A DNA stretch of 64,000 bases from JBDTSW01 sp963807385 (GTDB lineage Bacteria > Actinomycetota > Thermoleophilia > Solirubrobacterales > 70-9), in assembly GCA_963807385.1 (NCBI GenBank), contig CAWEBQ010000003.1:62001-126000 (forward strand), written 5' to 3'. This document shows positions 7,722 to 19,556 of the stretch, in pieces. The notes below the pieces were generated by a model, which made no database searches, was not told the DNA's origin, and was given only the letters and a program-made list of their open reading frames with translations. Position 1 is the stretch's first letter, and each line of letters opens with the position of its first letter. Both the position numbers and the translations under genes were made by a program.

Positions 7722-8834
7722 CTATGGGTAACGGTCGACGAGGTCGACCTCCTGAAGCCTTGCCAGGCCCTCGCGGATGTCCCGGGCCCTGGTCTCTCCC
7801 ACCCCATCGACCGACGCGAGCTCGGCATCGCTCGCCGCGAGCAGCGCGCTGAGATCGCCGAAGCGCTGAACGACCCGCTGAGCCACGAGGCGCGGCAGGC
7901 GTGGGATCCTGGAGAGCGCCCGGTACCCGCGGGGCGATACGGCGAAGTCCACGGTGGATGTCTTCCGGTCGTAGCCGAGCAGCTCGGCGAGGCGGCCGAA
8001 GTCGAGCACCTCCTCATGCGGGAGATCCGCGAGTGCCTGGAGCGTCTCCTCGACCCGAGGCTCCGTGTCCTCGGTGCCGTAGTCACGCACGATCGCCGCC
8101 CGATCGGCCATGACTCCCACGGCGGTCTCCTCGAGCTGCATCTCGATGAGGCGTCCCTCCGTGCCGAGCTCGATGATGTAGCGCTCAACCTCGGCGGCCA
8201 TGCGGGTGACCATCTCGGCGCGCTGGAGCATCGCGAGCGCGTCGTAGAGCACCCCCTCGGAGGCGAACTCGGCGCCCGTGAGCCGCGCCGACATCTGGTC
8301 GAGGCGGGTGCGGTACTTCTCCAGCGTGGCCAGCCCCTGATTGGCCTTCGACAGCACGGTCGGGATGTCCTGGAGGATGTACTTGATCCCCTCCGAGTAC
8401 AGCGAGACCACGTCGCGGCGGGCGGAGATGGCGATGACCAGGGCCTCGGTCTGCTTCGAGACGCGCTCGGCGGTTCGGTGCCGGGTCCCCGTCTCCATCG
8501 ACAGGATCGTCGGGTCGGGCATGAGCTGGACGTTTGCCCACGAGATCCTGGTCGCCGACGGGTCGAGGATGATCGCCCCGTCCATCTTCGCCACCTGGTA
8601 CAGCAGCCCGGGCGTGTAATCGACGTCGAGGCGGATTCCGCCGGAGAACAGGAACGAGATGTCGTCCGTCTCGCCGATCACGAGCAGCCCGCCGGAGCGG
8701 GCGTGAATGATGTTGTCGATGCCCTCCCGGAGCTGGGTCCCTGGGGCCACCATGTCGAGGGCGCGGAGGAGGCGCGGGTCCTGCCGCGCCTCGAGCTCGG
8801 TCAGGTCGTCCGAGGAGGGAGCCACGCCCCTCAC
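7722..8834 (-). CDS. disA: DNA integrity scanning diadenylate cyclase DisA
   Basis: 370 residues. Makes c-di-AMP from two ATP while scanning DNA; octameric in B. subtilis. The N-terminal DAC domain carries both active-site motifs, Asp-Gly-Ala at 85-87 (KMDGAIIL) and GTRHRTAER at 116-124. A helical linker follows, then a C-terminal helix-hairpin-helix DNA-binding part (GDLSALLAASDAELASVDGV, near the end). Located between radA and carD as in other actinobacteria. The 54-nt gap to carD holds the carD ribosome-binding site. Confidence 0.96.
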   Translation of the reverse strand: MRGVAPSSDDLTELEARQDPRLLRALDMVAPGTQLREGIDNIIHARSGGLLVIGETDDISFLFSGGIRLDVDYTPGLLYQVAKMDGAIILDPSATRISWANVQLMPDPTILSMETGTRHRTAERVSKQTEALVIAISARRDVVSLYSEGIKYILQDIPTVLSKANQGLATLEKYRTRLDQMSARLTGAEFASEGVLYDALAMLQRAEMVTRMAAEVERYIIELGTEGRLIEMQLEETAVGVMADRAAIVRDYGTEDTEPRVEETLQALADLPHEEVLDFGRLAELLGYDRKTSTVDFAVSPRGYRALSRIPRLPRLVAQRVVQRFGDLSALLAASDAELASVDGVGETRARDIREGLARLQEVDLVDRYP

Positions 8835-8894
8835 TCAGTCGTGTCCGCGTGGCAGCCCAGCATCGGGAGAGGAATGTAGAGAAAAGCCCCGAAT

Positions 8895-8917
8895 GGCGGG
8901 ATTCGGCCAATCCCGCC
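8895..8917 (-). terminator. hairpin between radA and disA
   Basis: GGCGGGATT (8895-8903) and AATCCCGCC (8909-8917) make a perfect 9-bp stem with a 5-nt loop, in the 119-nt gap after radA. On the minus strand a CTTTTC stretch follows about 10 nt later. It may end or attenuate radA transcription so that disA is partly independent. Confidence 0.55.
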
Positions 8918-8953
8918 TGGAGAGGTCGGATTGCGGCTTGTCAAGGGCGCGGG

Positions 8954-10342
8954 CTAAGCGGCTTCGCGAAGCTCGCCGCGTTTGGCCCGGCGCTTGGCCG
9001 TGCGGAGGGCGTCGCGGAGGGTCTCCGCCTGGGTGAGGCCCTCGGTTCGCTCTGCTCCGGCCGGGCCCACCACCGGGGCGAGGCCGAACTTCTCCGCCTC
9101 GCCGATGCGCCGATCGGCATGGGCGACGCCGCGGAGCTCACCGGTAAGGCCGATCTCCCCGAAGCAGGCCAGCGGCCTGCCCTCGCCGTCTCGCAGCGCC
9201 TCGCCGCGGTGCGCGGAGGCCAGCGCCAGCGCCACGGCGAGATCGGCGCCCGGCTCGTCGACCCGGACGCCGCCGGCGACGTTCACGAAGACATCAGAGC
9301 CTGACAGCGACGGCCCGCCGTGACGGGCGAGCACGGCGATGATCATCGCCAGGCGGTTGCGGTCGATGCCCGTGGCGATGCGACGCGGCGGGACGATCTC
9401 GGTCGGCGCGACCAGGGCCTGCACCTCGACGAGCAGCGGCCGCGTGCCCTCCATCGAGCACAGCACCACCGAGCCGGGGGCGGCGCTGGCCTCCGCTACG
9501 AAGCGCGCTGACGCGTCCTCGACCTCGACCAGCCCACCGGCGCGCATCTCGAACACGCCGACCTCGCTGGTGGCGCCGAATCTGTTCTTCAGCGCTCGCA
9601 GGGTGCGGAAATGGCGCTCGCGCTCGCCCTCGAAGAACAGGACGCAGTCCACCAGGTGCTCGAGGACCCGGGGCCCGGCGACGGCGCCCTCCTTCGTTAC
9701 GTGCCCGACGAGGATCACGGCGCAGTCCAGGCGCTTCGCCACCTCCATGATCGCCGAGGCGGCCCCGCGCACCTGCCCCACCGAGCCCGGGGCACCGGTC
9801 ATGCCCTCCGCGTGCATCGTCTGGATCGAATCGATCACGCACGCGCACGGTCGCTGCGCCTCGATCGTCGCGACCACCCGCTCGAGCGAGGTCTCCGCGA
9901 CGGCGGGGACCGCCAGCGCGCCCTCGCCGAGCCGCTCGGCGCGCAGTCGTACCTGCGCCGCCGACTCCTCGCCCGAGATGTAGAGGACCTCGGTCCCCCG
10001 CGCGGCGAGGTTCCCCAGCGCCATCCCGGTGATGGTGGACTTCCCGATTCCCGGCTCGCCCCCGAGCAGCACAAGGGAGCCGGGGACCAGGCCGCCGCCG
10101 AGCACACGATCCAGCTCGGTGATGCCGGTGTGGAGGCGCGCGACCTCCGGCGTGGCGACGTCACGCAGGGCCACGGGCTTCGCGCCCGAGGCGGCCCGGG
10201 CGCGCCCGCCCTTGGCGGGAACGGCCGCCGGCGCCGTCTCGACCAGCGTGTTCCACTCGCCGCACCCGGCGCACCGCCCGGACCAGGCCAGGGCCTCATG
10301 CCCACAGGACTGACAGACGTACGTGGATCGCTGCTTTGCCAT
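8954..10342 (-). CDS. radA: DNA repair protein RadA (Sms)
   Basis: 462 residues from the ATG at 10342. A RecA-like ATPase that drives branch migration in recombination intermediates. Order: zinc finger Cys10-x2-Cys13 ... Cys24-x2-Cys27, Walker A GGEPGIGKST (94-103), the RadA-specific KNRFG (252-256) and a C-terminal Lon-like domain with GGVRVDEPGADLA. The open frame extends 41 codons further up but the zinc finger normally starts near the N-terminus, so the ATG at 10342 is chosen. In B. subtilis RadA and DisA interact; adjacency here agrees. Confidence 0.95.
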   Translation of the reverse strand: MAKQRSTYVCQSCGHEALAWSGRCAGCGEWNTLVETAPAAVPAKGGRARAASGAKPVALRDVATPEVARLHTGITELDRVLGGGLVPGSLVLLGGEPGIGKSTITGMALGNLAARGTEVLYISGEESAAQVRLRAERLGEGALAVPAVAETSLERVVATIEAQRPCACVIDSIQTMHAEGMTGAPGSVGQVRGAASAIMEVAKRLDCAVILVGHVTKEGAVAGPRVLEHLVDCVLFFEGERERHFRTLRALKNRFGATSEVGVFEMRAGGLVEVEDASARFVAEASAAPGSVVLCSMEGTRPLLVEVQALVAPTEIVPPRRIATGIDRNRLAMIIAVLARHGGPSLSGSDVFVNVAGGVRVDEPGADLAVALALASAHRGEALRDGEGRPLACFGEIGLTGELRGVAHADRRIGEAEKFGLAPVVGPAGAERTEGLTQAETLRDALRTAKRRAKRGELREAA

Positions 10343-10383
10343 CTCCCTGACTGTGTCAAGCCCGCCCGACGGCAACCTGCCCC

Positions 10384-10412
10384 TTGCGACGGCCAAGCCC
10401 TGGATGTAGGAT
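10384..10412 (+). promoter_or_regulatory. sigma-70 type promoter of the beta-helix/RTX protein gene
   Basis: TTGCGA (10384-10389), a 17-nt spacer and TAGGAT (10407-10412) precede the ATG at 10448. GAGGGG lies between promoter and start as a possible ribosome-binding site. Confidence 0.6.
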
Positions 10413-10447
10413 TTTCCGGAGCGTCGCAGAGGGGAACGACGGGAATC

Positions 10448-12142
10448 ATGGGGCATATCAGACATGCGGGAACGCTGAGCATCGTGGTCCTGAGTGTGGC
10501 GCTGCTCACCTCGGCGGAGACGGTTTCGGCTGCGGCCTACGATGTCACCCGGTTCGACGACCCGATTCCCGATGCTTGCGCCGCGGGCGACTGCTCGCTA
10601 CGAGAGGCTGTGATCGCGGCGAACGCCGACACGGTGCTGGACGACATCGTCCTTCCCCCCGGTACGTACACCCTGGCGATCGCGGGGCCCGGAGACGCCC
10701 AGCAGGGCGATCTCGACATCACCAACGCGGTGGCAATCAAGAGCCCGGACGCGACCGCCGGCGACCCGGCGACGATCGACGCGAATGGCCTCGTCACCGC
10801 GGACCGGGCCATCCAGGTGGTCGACGACGGAACCACGCTCAAGGACGTCGGGGTCACGGGCGGGGTGGCGCCCGCTGACGGAGACAGCAAGCATCGGGGG
10901 GGTGGAATTCGCGTCGATGCGGGGGGCGGGCTGAGCATGTTGGGCGGCGAGGTATCCGCGAACTCGGCGCCCGACGATGCGTCCGAGGGCGGCGGCATCT
11001 ACATCGCCGGCAATGCCGTCTTCTACGAGGTGCTTATCGCCAACAACCTTGCCAACGACGGCGCCGGCGGGTTCGGCGGCGGCATCTACAACGCCGGCTC
11101 CGGCACGACCACCAACATCTTCAACTCCGTGCTGCGCGAGAACGAAGCATCGTTCGGAGGCGCCATATCCGGGTCCGGCACGTACCTCGCCGTGAACTAC
11201 TCGCGACTGCGGCTCAACCGCGCTCTCAACGGCGCTGGGGTGTTCTGGGGTACGAACCCGAGCGACCAGATCGTCATAAACGACTCAAATCTCAACGGCA
11301 ACATCGCCGACGGGAAGGGCGGAGCGATCCGGGTACGAGAGGGCCGGCTCAAAGTCAGCCAGAGCACGATCGCCGACAACACTGCGGGCGTCGATGGCGG
11401 CGGGATCTCGGCCTTAAACGATGCCGGGGGCGTGGTCACCGCGGTCACGATCGCCGACACGATCGTTGCCGAGAACCAGGACCTCAATGCCACGACGCTC
11501 ACGCCCGACTGCCAGGACGAGAGCCCCGGAGCCATCGTCAGCTCCGGCTACAACATCGTCGGCAATGCGAACGGCTGCAGTACGGACCTGCTCGTCAGTG
11601 ACCAATCGGGCTCGACCGCCGTTCCGCTCGACCCGCTGATCAACCCGCCCGCCTTCAACGGTGCGCAGCGCTTCGATCACCTGACGCAGTCGCTGCTTCT
11701 GAGCAGCCCGGCCCGGAACGCCGGCAACCCGTCCTCGACGTCGTGCAACGCCAACCCGGACTCCCGGGGGGCTCCGCGAAACCTCGGCGGGAACCGATGC
11801 GACATCGGCGCCTACGAGCTCGTCAAGTGCGCGGGCCAGTTGGTCAACCGGGTCGGCACCGCCGACCGCGACAGCGCCGCAGCCCCGGAGCTGACGCCGA
11901 CATCGGAGCCCGACGGCGTCCTGGGGCTGGGAAGGCCCGACTTGCTCAAGGGAGACGGCGGTCAGGACGGTCTCTGCGGCGGGGGCGGGGGCGACACGCT
12001 GCGCGGGGGCGGCAACGACGACGTGATCGCGGGCGAGGCGGGCAAGGACCGGCTGATCGGGGGGGCGGGCCGCGATGTCTGCATCGGCGGCGGAGGCACC
12101 GACACCGCCAAGGGCTGCGAGGTCAAGCGAAGCGTCCCGTAG
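10448..12142 (+). CDS. secreted parallel beta-helix protein with CSLREA motif and RTX-like C-terminus
   Basis: 564 residues. Signal peptide of ~29 residues (hydrophobic core LSIVVLSVALLTSA). CSLREAVIAAN near residue 47 is the CSLREA-type N-terminal motif found before right-handed beta-helix domains; Gly/Asn-rich rungs (GGGIYIAGNAV, GGGIYNAGSG, GGAIRVREG) follow to ~430. A C-terminal block at about 500-555 holds Gly/Asp nonapeptides such as GGGNDDVIAGEAGKDRLIGG, the hemolysin-type calcium-binding RTX repeat. Probably exported and Ca2+-stabilised; a cell-surface or matrix role is inference. The next gene has the same RTX tail. Confidence 0.8.
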   Translation: MGHIRHAGTLSIVVLSVALLTSAETVSAAAYDVTRFDDPIPDACAAGDCSLREAVIAANADTVLDDIVLPPGTYTLAIAGPGDAQQGDLDITNAVAIKSPDATAGDPATIDANGLVTADRAIQVVDDGTTLKDVGVTGGVAPADGDSKHRGGGIRVDAGGGLSMLGGEVSANSAPDDASEGGGIYIAGNAVFYEVLIANNLANDGAGGFGGGIYNAGSGTTTNIFNSVLRENEASFGGAISGSGTYLAVNYSRLRLNRALNGAGVFWGTNPSDQIVINDSNLNGNIADGKGGAIRVREGRLKVSQSTIADNTAGVDGGGISALNDAGGVVTAVTIADTIVAENQDLNATTLTPDCQDESPGAIVSSGYNIVGNANGCSTDLLVSDQSGSTAVPLDPLINPPAFNGAQRFDHLTQSLLLSSPARNAGNPSSTSCNANPDSRGAPRNLGGNRCDIGAYELVKCAGQLVNRVGTADRDSAAAPELTPTSEPDGVLGLGRPDLLKGDGGQDGLCGGGGGDTLRGGGNDDVIAGEAGKDRLIGGAGRDVCIGGGGTDTAKGCEVKRSVP

Positions 12143-12185
12143 GGCGAGCGGCGCACCGGCTTCGCGCGTCCGGTATTCATGACCG

Positions 12186-14078
12186 ATGGTGACGGGGCGG
12201 CGAATTGCACTTACGACGATCCTGGGCGCGCTCACGCTGGCGGCACCTGCCGCTGCCCTCGACCCGCAGGTGGAGGCTCAGAACTTCGCCAAGACCGAGG
12301 AGCGCAACCAGTACGTCGTGCTCACGCCCGAGTTCCAGACGCGGCTGACCGAGCAGAACGTGGCCGACGTCGGGCAGGCGGAGCTGATCATGCTGAACGA
12401 CCCCGAGCGCGACTTCGCCGCCAACATCTGTCACCAGCGCAAGCAGGAGTGCGCCGGTGACGTGCGCTTCTACGACTGGGCCGACGCCGGCTTCGGGCTG
12501 ATGGAGCCCGTCCTGTTCACAGCCCGCAACGGGGCCGTCATCTCGGGCACGGTCTGGAGCACCGAGGCGGGCCCGGCCGAACGCCCGCTGGTGGTGATCA
12601 CGACCGGATCGGTGCAGGCACCCGAGCCCCTTTACTGGGGATTCGCCGCGACGCTCGCCAAGCAGGGGTACGTCGTCTTCATCTACGACGTGCAGGGGCA
12701 GGGCCGCTCCGACACCTTCGGCTCCGGAGCCGACGAGCAGGAGGGTGTGCCCTCCCAGGCCGGCCAGCCGTTCTACGACGGCACCGAGGACGCGCTCGAC
12801 TTCGCGCTCTCGACGCCCGCGGACCCCTACGACCCCCGCCCGAGTTGCGGCAATGCCAACGGAGGCGCCGGCACCGACCACTCCGCCGAGCAGGACGCCC
12901 GCGTCGGCGCCGGGCTCAACGCCGAGTACAACCCTTTCTGGGGGCACGTCGACCCGGACCGGGTGGGCATCGCGGGGCACTCGCTGGGCGCCGGCGCGGT
13001 GTCGTATGTAGGGCAGATCGACCCGCGGGTGGACGGGATCGTCGCCTGGGACAACCTGCGCGGGCCGACCAGCCACCCGGCATGCCCCTCCGGCTCGTCG
13101 CCCCGCCCCGACGATCCTCCGATCACCAAACCCGCGATCGGGATGTCGAACGACTACGGCCTCGCCCCCACCCCAAACATGTCCGACCCGGACCCTGAGG
13201 GCGCCAACGGCGGGTTCTCCGCCTACAAGACCGCCGGCGTCGACTCGATGCAGGTGAACACCCGTGGCGGCACCCACTTCGAGTACTCGTTCATCCCCGG
13301 GATGACCGTCCACCCGCTGGGCCTGGCCACGCTGCGGGGCCCGGACATGGCCATCTGGTACACGACGGCCTGGCTCGACAGGTACGTCAAGTGCCAGGGC
13401 GATACGGCGTGCGGGACCGAGGCCGACGAGCGGCTCCTCACGGACCGCTGGCGCGCCGACCCGGTCGAGGCGGGCATCGACCCGAACGGGGACGCAAACC
13501 TCTACTCGTTCTACAAGCTCTCGCGCTACGACCTGCACACCACCGCCGGCTCGGAGGTCATCTGCGACGACATGCGTGCCGGGTGCGCGTCGATGACGCC
13601 GGACTCGGATCCAGCCGGCTACTCCCACATCGCCGACGCGTACCAGGCGCCCGACGAAGGAGGGGGCGGCGGGGACCCCGAGCCGTGCACGCTGCCCCAG
13701 ACCGGCAGCAAGGCGCCGGACGACGAGACGACCCTCCCCCCCACGGCGGCTGGGGACGCGATCCGCGGAAAGGGCGGCGACGACCGGATCCACGGCGGCG
13801 ATGGAGACGACTGCCTCTACGGCGACGCCGGGGACGATCGGCTCTTCGGTGACGACGGCGACGACCTGGCCCGAGGCGGCAAGGGCGACGATCGCCTTCG
13901 CGGCGGTGCCGGCGAGGACCGGCTGAAGGGCGGCCCCGGCAGGGATCGCCTCCGCGCGACCGACGGCGAGGTCGACCGCGTGGGCTGCGGACCGGGCCGC
14001 CAGGACCGGGCGGTGGTAGACGCGGTCGATCTCACCCGCCGCAGCTGCGAGCACGTGCGGATCGCCGGGGCGGGCTAG
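12186..14078 (+). CDS. secreted alpha/beta hydrolase with C-terminal RTX calcium-binding repeats
   Basis: 630 residues with an N-terminal signal peptide (GALTLAAPAAA). The alpha/beta-hydrolase part contains a canonical nucleophile elbow GHSLGAG near residue 264 and a YDVQGQGRS oxyanion-side loop. A Gly-rich linker and then repeats such as GGDGDDCLYGDAGDDRLFGD and GGKGDDRLRGGAGEDRLKGG (about 535-600) form an RTX beta-roll. Likely an exported esterase or lipase-like enzyme whose tail folds on meeting extracellular Ca2+. Substrate unknown. Sits 43 nt after the beta-helix RTX gene, probably the same operon. Confidence 0.8.
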   Translation: MVTGRRIALTTILGALTLAAPAAALDPQVEAQNFAKTEERNQYVVLTPEFQTRLTEQNVADVGQAELIMLNDPERDFAANICHQRKQECAGDVRFYDWADAGFGLMEPVLFTARNGAVISGTVWSTEAGPAERPLVVITTGSVQAPEPLYWGFAATLAKQGYVVFIYDVQGQGRSDTFGSGADEQEGVPSQAGQPFYDGTEDALDFALSTPADPYDPRPSCGNANGGAGTDHSAEQDARVGAGLNAEYNPFWGHVDPDRVGIAGHSLGAGAVSYVGQIDPRVDGIVAWDNLRGPTSHPACPSGSSPRPDDPPITKPAIGMSNDYGLAPTPNMSDPDPEGANGGFSAYKTAGVDSMQVNTRGGTHFEYSFIPGMTVHPLGLATLRGPDMAIWYTTAWLDRYVKCQGDTACGTEADERLLTDRWRADPVEAGIDPNGDANLYSFYKLSRYDLHTTAGSEVICDDMRAGCASMTPDSDPAGYSHIADAYQAPDEGGGGGDPEPCTLPQTGSKAPDDETTLPPTAAGDAIRGKGGDDRIHGGDGDDCLYGDAGDDRLFGDDGDDLARGGKGDDRLRGGAGEDRLKGGPGRDRLRATDGEVDRVGCGPGRQDRAVVDAVDLTRRSCEHVRIAGAG

Positions 14079-14151
14079 GAAAGGGCCCGGGCCGCGAGTC
14101 CGACCGCCGGCGCGGCCAGGGCGATGCCGACCGTCTCCGCGCAACCGCGAC

Positions 14152-14192
14152 TTTCCACGTTTCCCACCGGATAGGGGGGCCTGGCGTGGAAA
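14152..14192. terminator. inverted repeat between convergent RTX hydrolase and clpC
   Basis: TTTCCACG (14152-14159) and CGTGGAAA (14185-14192) form an 8-bp stem with a 25-nt loop in the 132-nt gap between convergent 3' ends. The long loop makes it a weak terminator. Confidence 0.35.
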
Positions 14193-14210
14193 CTCGGGAC
14201 GGGCGGCGGG

Positions 14211-16829
<2,619 letters not shown>

Positions 16830-16857
16830 CCTGTCCCTCTCTTCGACGAGGCGTCGA

Positions 16858-17325
16858 TTATATCGGGGGGTCTTGGCCCGCCCGGCGCCTCTGCGCCTTG
16901 CGTTCCCCCGATTTGGGGACTTCGGGGAGCTCGGGAGGCCTGGGATTCGCCACGTTCGTCCGGTCCACGCCCTCGAACGGCGCCCGGAACCGCAGCTCGG
17001 TCGCGCCGCACTTGACGAGGTCGCCGTCGCGGAGGCGGCGGCGGCGCTCCACCCTCTCGCCCCCCACGAACGTACCGTTCGTCGACAGCCCGTCGTCGAC
17101 GACGGCCCAGTCGTCGCCGATCCTCACGACCTCGGCGTGCACGCGCGAGACGTCCGCGTCCCACGGCAACCCGACGTCGCAGGAGGGGCCACGACCGATG
17201 GTCACCTTGTCCCAGCCGTCGAGCAGCGACAGAACCCGCCGGCGGCCGTGGGCGTCGGACCAGACCAGGAACGGATCGCCCAGCCGCTCCGCCTCTGCGA
17301 TCTCTGGCGAGTCCTCGGCGGCCAT
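16858..17325 (-). CDS. FHA domain protein (phosphothreonine-binding)
   Basis: 155 residues from the ATG at 17325. A single forkhead-associated domain with the conserved blocks GRGPSCDVGL, SRVHAEVV and STNGTFV, which bind phosphothreonine peptides. No signal peptide or membrane segment; the C-terminal 40 residues are basic and Pro-rich. Directly upstream of clpC (28-nt gap), so it may link Ser/Thr kinase signalling to Clp proteolysis; this is inference. An upstream in-frame ATG at 17397 would add 24 unconserved residues. Confidence 0.85.
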   Translation of the reverse strand: MAAEDSPEIAEAERLGDPFLVWSDAHGRRRVLSLLDGWDKVTIGRGPSCDVGLPWDADVSRVHAEVVRIGDDWAVVDDGLSTNGTFVGGERVERRRRLRDGDLVKCGATELRFRAPFEGVDRTNVANPRPPELPEVPKSGERKAQRRRAGQDPPI

Positions 17326-17447
17326 GCCTACATTCGACCACGCCCCGCGGCGGTGTGCAAGGCCTCCTCGCTCGCGCCCCGCGTGGGGATCCCACACGCG
17401 GCCAGATCGGTGGGATGATTCAGCCAGAACCGAGAGAGGGGATGGGA

Positions 17448-18020
17448 ATGAAGCCGAAGAAGCCGTCGCCGGCCCTGGTGATCAGCGTGGTGGCCTTGTT
17501 CGTGGCGTTATCGGGAGTGGCGGTTGCGCTCGAGCGAAACAGCGTCAAGACCCGCCACATCGTCAACGAGACGATCCGCAACAAGGATCTGGCCGATGAC
17601 CTGATCTCCCGCGACGACAGTCCGCCGTTGGCGCGGGACGGGTCGACGAAGATCGGCGCCGATGCGATCGACCGGCAGGAGATCGCGCCGGGCGCCGTGA
17701 GCGGCTTGGAACTGGCTGGCTCGGCCGTCGGGGACGCCGCGCTTCGGGAGGTCAACCGCGTTCACGGCACTCCGACCACGATCACGGATGCGGAGATGGA
17801 CGACGGCAACTGGACCGGGGGCACCGCGTTGGTCGAGTGCCCCTTCACCGAGCAGCTGTTGAGCGCGCACGGGGAGTGGACCGACGCGAGCGGGTCCGAG
17901 GACACCGCGATTGCCGAGCTGGTGCTCAACCCGACCCTCGGGGAGGTCATAGTCCGCGGGATCCAGAACACCGGCGGCTCCAAGAACCTGCGCGCCGTCG
18001 CCCTCTGCCTCGACTACTGA
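17448..18020 (+). CDS. secreted/anchored protein with Solirubrobacterales-type leader
   Basis: 190 residues. The N-terminus KPKKPSPALVISVVALFVAL is a lineage-typical signal/anchor found on many Thermoleophilia surface proteins. The rest (RNSVKTRHIVNETIRNKDL; 'D-A-I-D-R-Q-E-I-A-P-G-A-V') resembles the 'gene product x' repeats often seen after that leader, ending in a beta-rich domain with two Cys. Of three in-frame ATGs the one at 17448 is preferred because GAGAGGGG lies 6 nt before it. Function unknown. Confidence 0.75.
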   Translation: MKPKKPSPALVISVVALFVALSGVAVALERNSVKTRHIVNETIRNKDLADDLISRDDSPPLARDGSTKIGADAIDRQEIAPGAVSGLELAGSAVGDAALREVNRVHGTPTTITDAEMDDGNWTGGTALVECPFTEQLLSAHGEWTDASGSEDTAIAELVLNPTLGEVIVRGIQNTGGSKNLRAVALCLDY

Positions 18021-18023
18021 GGC

Positions 18024-19541
18024 TCAGGTCCGCATCGCGGGGAACAGCACGACCTCCCGCAGGGTCTTCGCCCCGGTCAGCAGCATCACCAGCCGGTCGA
18101 TGCCGAGCCCGACGCCTCCGGTGGGGGGCATGCCCTGCTCCAGCGCCTCGACGTAGGAGTGGTCGTAGGGCTGGGCCTCCTCGTCCCCACGGGCGATCTC
18201 CTCCGCCTGGGCCTCGAAGCGACGGCGCTGCTCGTCTGGGTCGTTCAGCTCGGTGAACGCGTTCGCGATCTCGAACCCGCAGCAGAAGGCCTCCCAGCGT
18301 TCGGTGAGCCCCTCGGTCGCGCGATGCTGCTTGGCGAACGGGGAGAGCTCGACGGGGTAGTCGGTGACGAAGGTCGGCTCGAGGAGCTTCGGCTCGACCT
18401 CCTTTGACAGCAGCCCGTCGACCAGCTTGCCCCAGCCCTCCTTTGCGTCGGCCTCGGAGTCCATCGCGTCCGCCAACGCATCGCGGGTCGGATGCTCGGT
18501 GATGTCGATGCCCGAGCGCTCCTTGATCGCATCGCGCAGGGTCACCCGCCTCCAGGGCGGGGCGAGGTCTATCGCGTCGCCATCGCGCTCGATCCTCGTC
18601 GTGCCGTTGACCTCCTGCGCGACGAAGGACACGAGGCGCTCCAGGCGCTCGGCGGCATCGTCGTAGTCGGCGTAGGCCTCGTACCACTCGAGCATCGTGA
18701 ACTCGGGGTTGTGCTTGTAGGAGACCCCCTCGTTTCGGAAGTCCTTGCCCAGCTCGTAGACGCGGTCGAGGCCGCCGACGATCAGGCGCTTGAGGTAGAG
18801 CTCGGTGGCGATCCGCAGGTACAGGTCTCGGTCGAGCGCGTTGTGGTGGGTGGTGAAGGGCCGGGCGAGAGCGCCGCCGTAGAGCGGTTGCAGGACTGGC
18901 GTCTCGACCTCCAGAAAGCCCTCGTCATCGAGCCAGCGCCTGGTCGCGGAGATCGCCGTCGCGCGCTTGGTGAACAGCTCGCGGGTCTCATCGTTGGCCA
19001 TCAGGTCCAGCTCTCGCCGGCGGTAGCGGGTCTCGGTGTCCTCCAGGCCGTGGAACTTGTCGGGCGGGGGGCGCAGGCTCTTGGCCAGGAGCTCCCAGGA
19101 GGCGAGCTTCAGGGAGAGCTCACCACGGCGTGTCTTGAACGCCGTGCCCTCGACGCCGATGAAATCGCCGAGGTCGATGTGGAGGAGCTCCTCGTGGCGC
19201 TCGGCGCCCAGGGCGTCGACCTGGGCGTGGAGCTGGATGCGACCGGTTCCGTCGACGATGTCGAGGAAGGCGGACTTGCCGTGGCCGCGGCGGGCGCTCA
19301 GGCGGCCCGCCAGGCGGTAGAGCTCCTCCGTCTCCTCCCCGTCGTCGAGGCCCTCGTGGGCGGCTCGCACGGTGGCGATCTCGGCCCTGCCGGGAAAGGA
19401 GTGCGGGAACGGCTCGACGCCGTCCGCGCGAAGCCGCTCGAGCTTCGCGCGCCGGTCGGCGATCGCGCCCGGCTCGTCTGCCGAATCCTGTGAGCTCTGA
19501 TCTTGCTCGGACACGTGGGCGGCGAGCCTACCGCCCGCCAC
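18024..19541 (-). CDS. lysS: lysine--tRNA ligase (class II)
   Basis: 505 residues. Charges tRNA-Lys. N-terminal OB-fold anticodon-binding domain (~60-170), then the class II core with motif 2 FRNEGVSYKHNPEFTMLEWY and motif 3 GVGLGIDRLVMLLTG. The GTG at 19541 and another in-frame GTG at 19514 are both possible starts; the first ~35 residues are unconserved either way. Lies 15 nt after greA and shares its promoter. The 3' end is 3 nt from the convergent secreted-protein gene. Confidence 0.95.
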   Translation of the reverse strand: MAGGRLAAHVSEQDQSSQDSADEPGAIADRRAKLERLRADGVEPFPHSFPGRAEIATVRAAHEGLDDGEETEELYRLAGRLSARRGHGKSAFLDIVDGTGRIQLHAQVDALGAERHEELLHIDLGDFIGVEGTAFKTRRGELSLKLASWELLAKSLRPPPDKFHGLEDTETRYRRRELDLMANDETRELFTKRATAISATRRWLDDEGFLEVETPVLQPLYGGALARPFTTHHNALDRDLYLRIATELYLKRLIVGGLDRVYELGKDFRNEGVSYKHNPEFTMLEWYEAYADYDDAAERLERLVSFVAQEVNGTTRIERDGDAIDLAPPWRRVTLRDAIKERSGIDITEHPTRDALADAMDSEADAKEGWGKLVDGLLSKEVEPKLLEPTFVTDYPVELSPFAKQHRATEGLTERWEAFCCGFEIANAFTELNDPDEQRRRFEAQAEEIARGDEEAQPYDHSYVEALEQGMPPTGGVGLGIDRLVMLLTGAKTLREVVLFPAMRT

Positions 19542-19556
19542 CGGACCGGGACCCGG

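Noticed and set aside
12177..14144. 655-residue open frame antisense to the RTX hydrolase
   Set aside because: Val/Gly/Arg low-complexity shadow of a high-GC gene; no recognisable domain.
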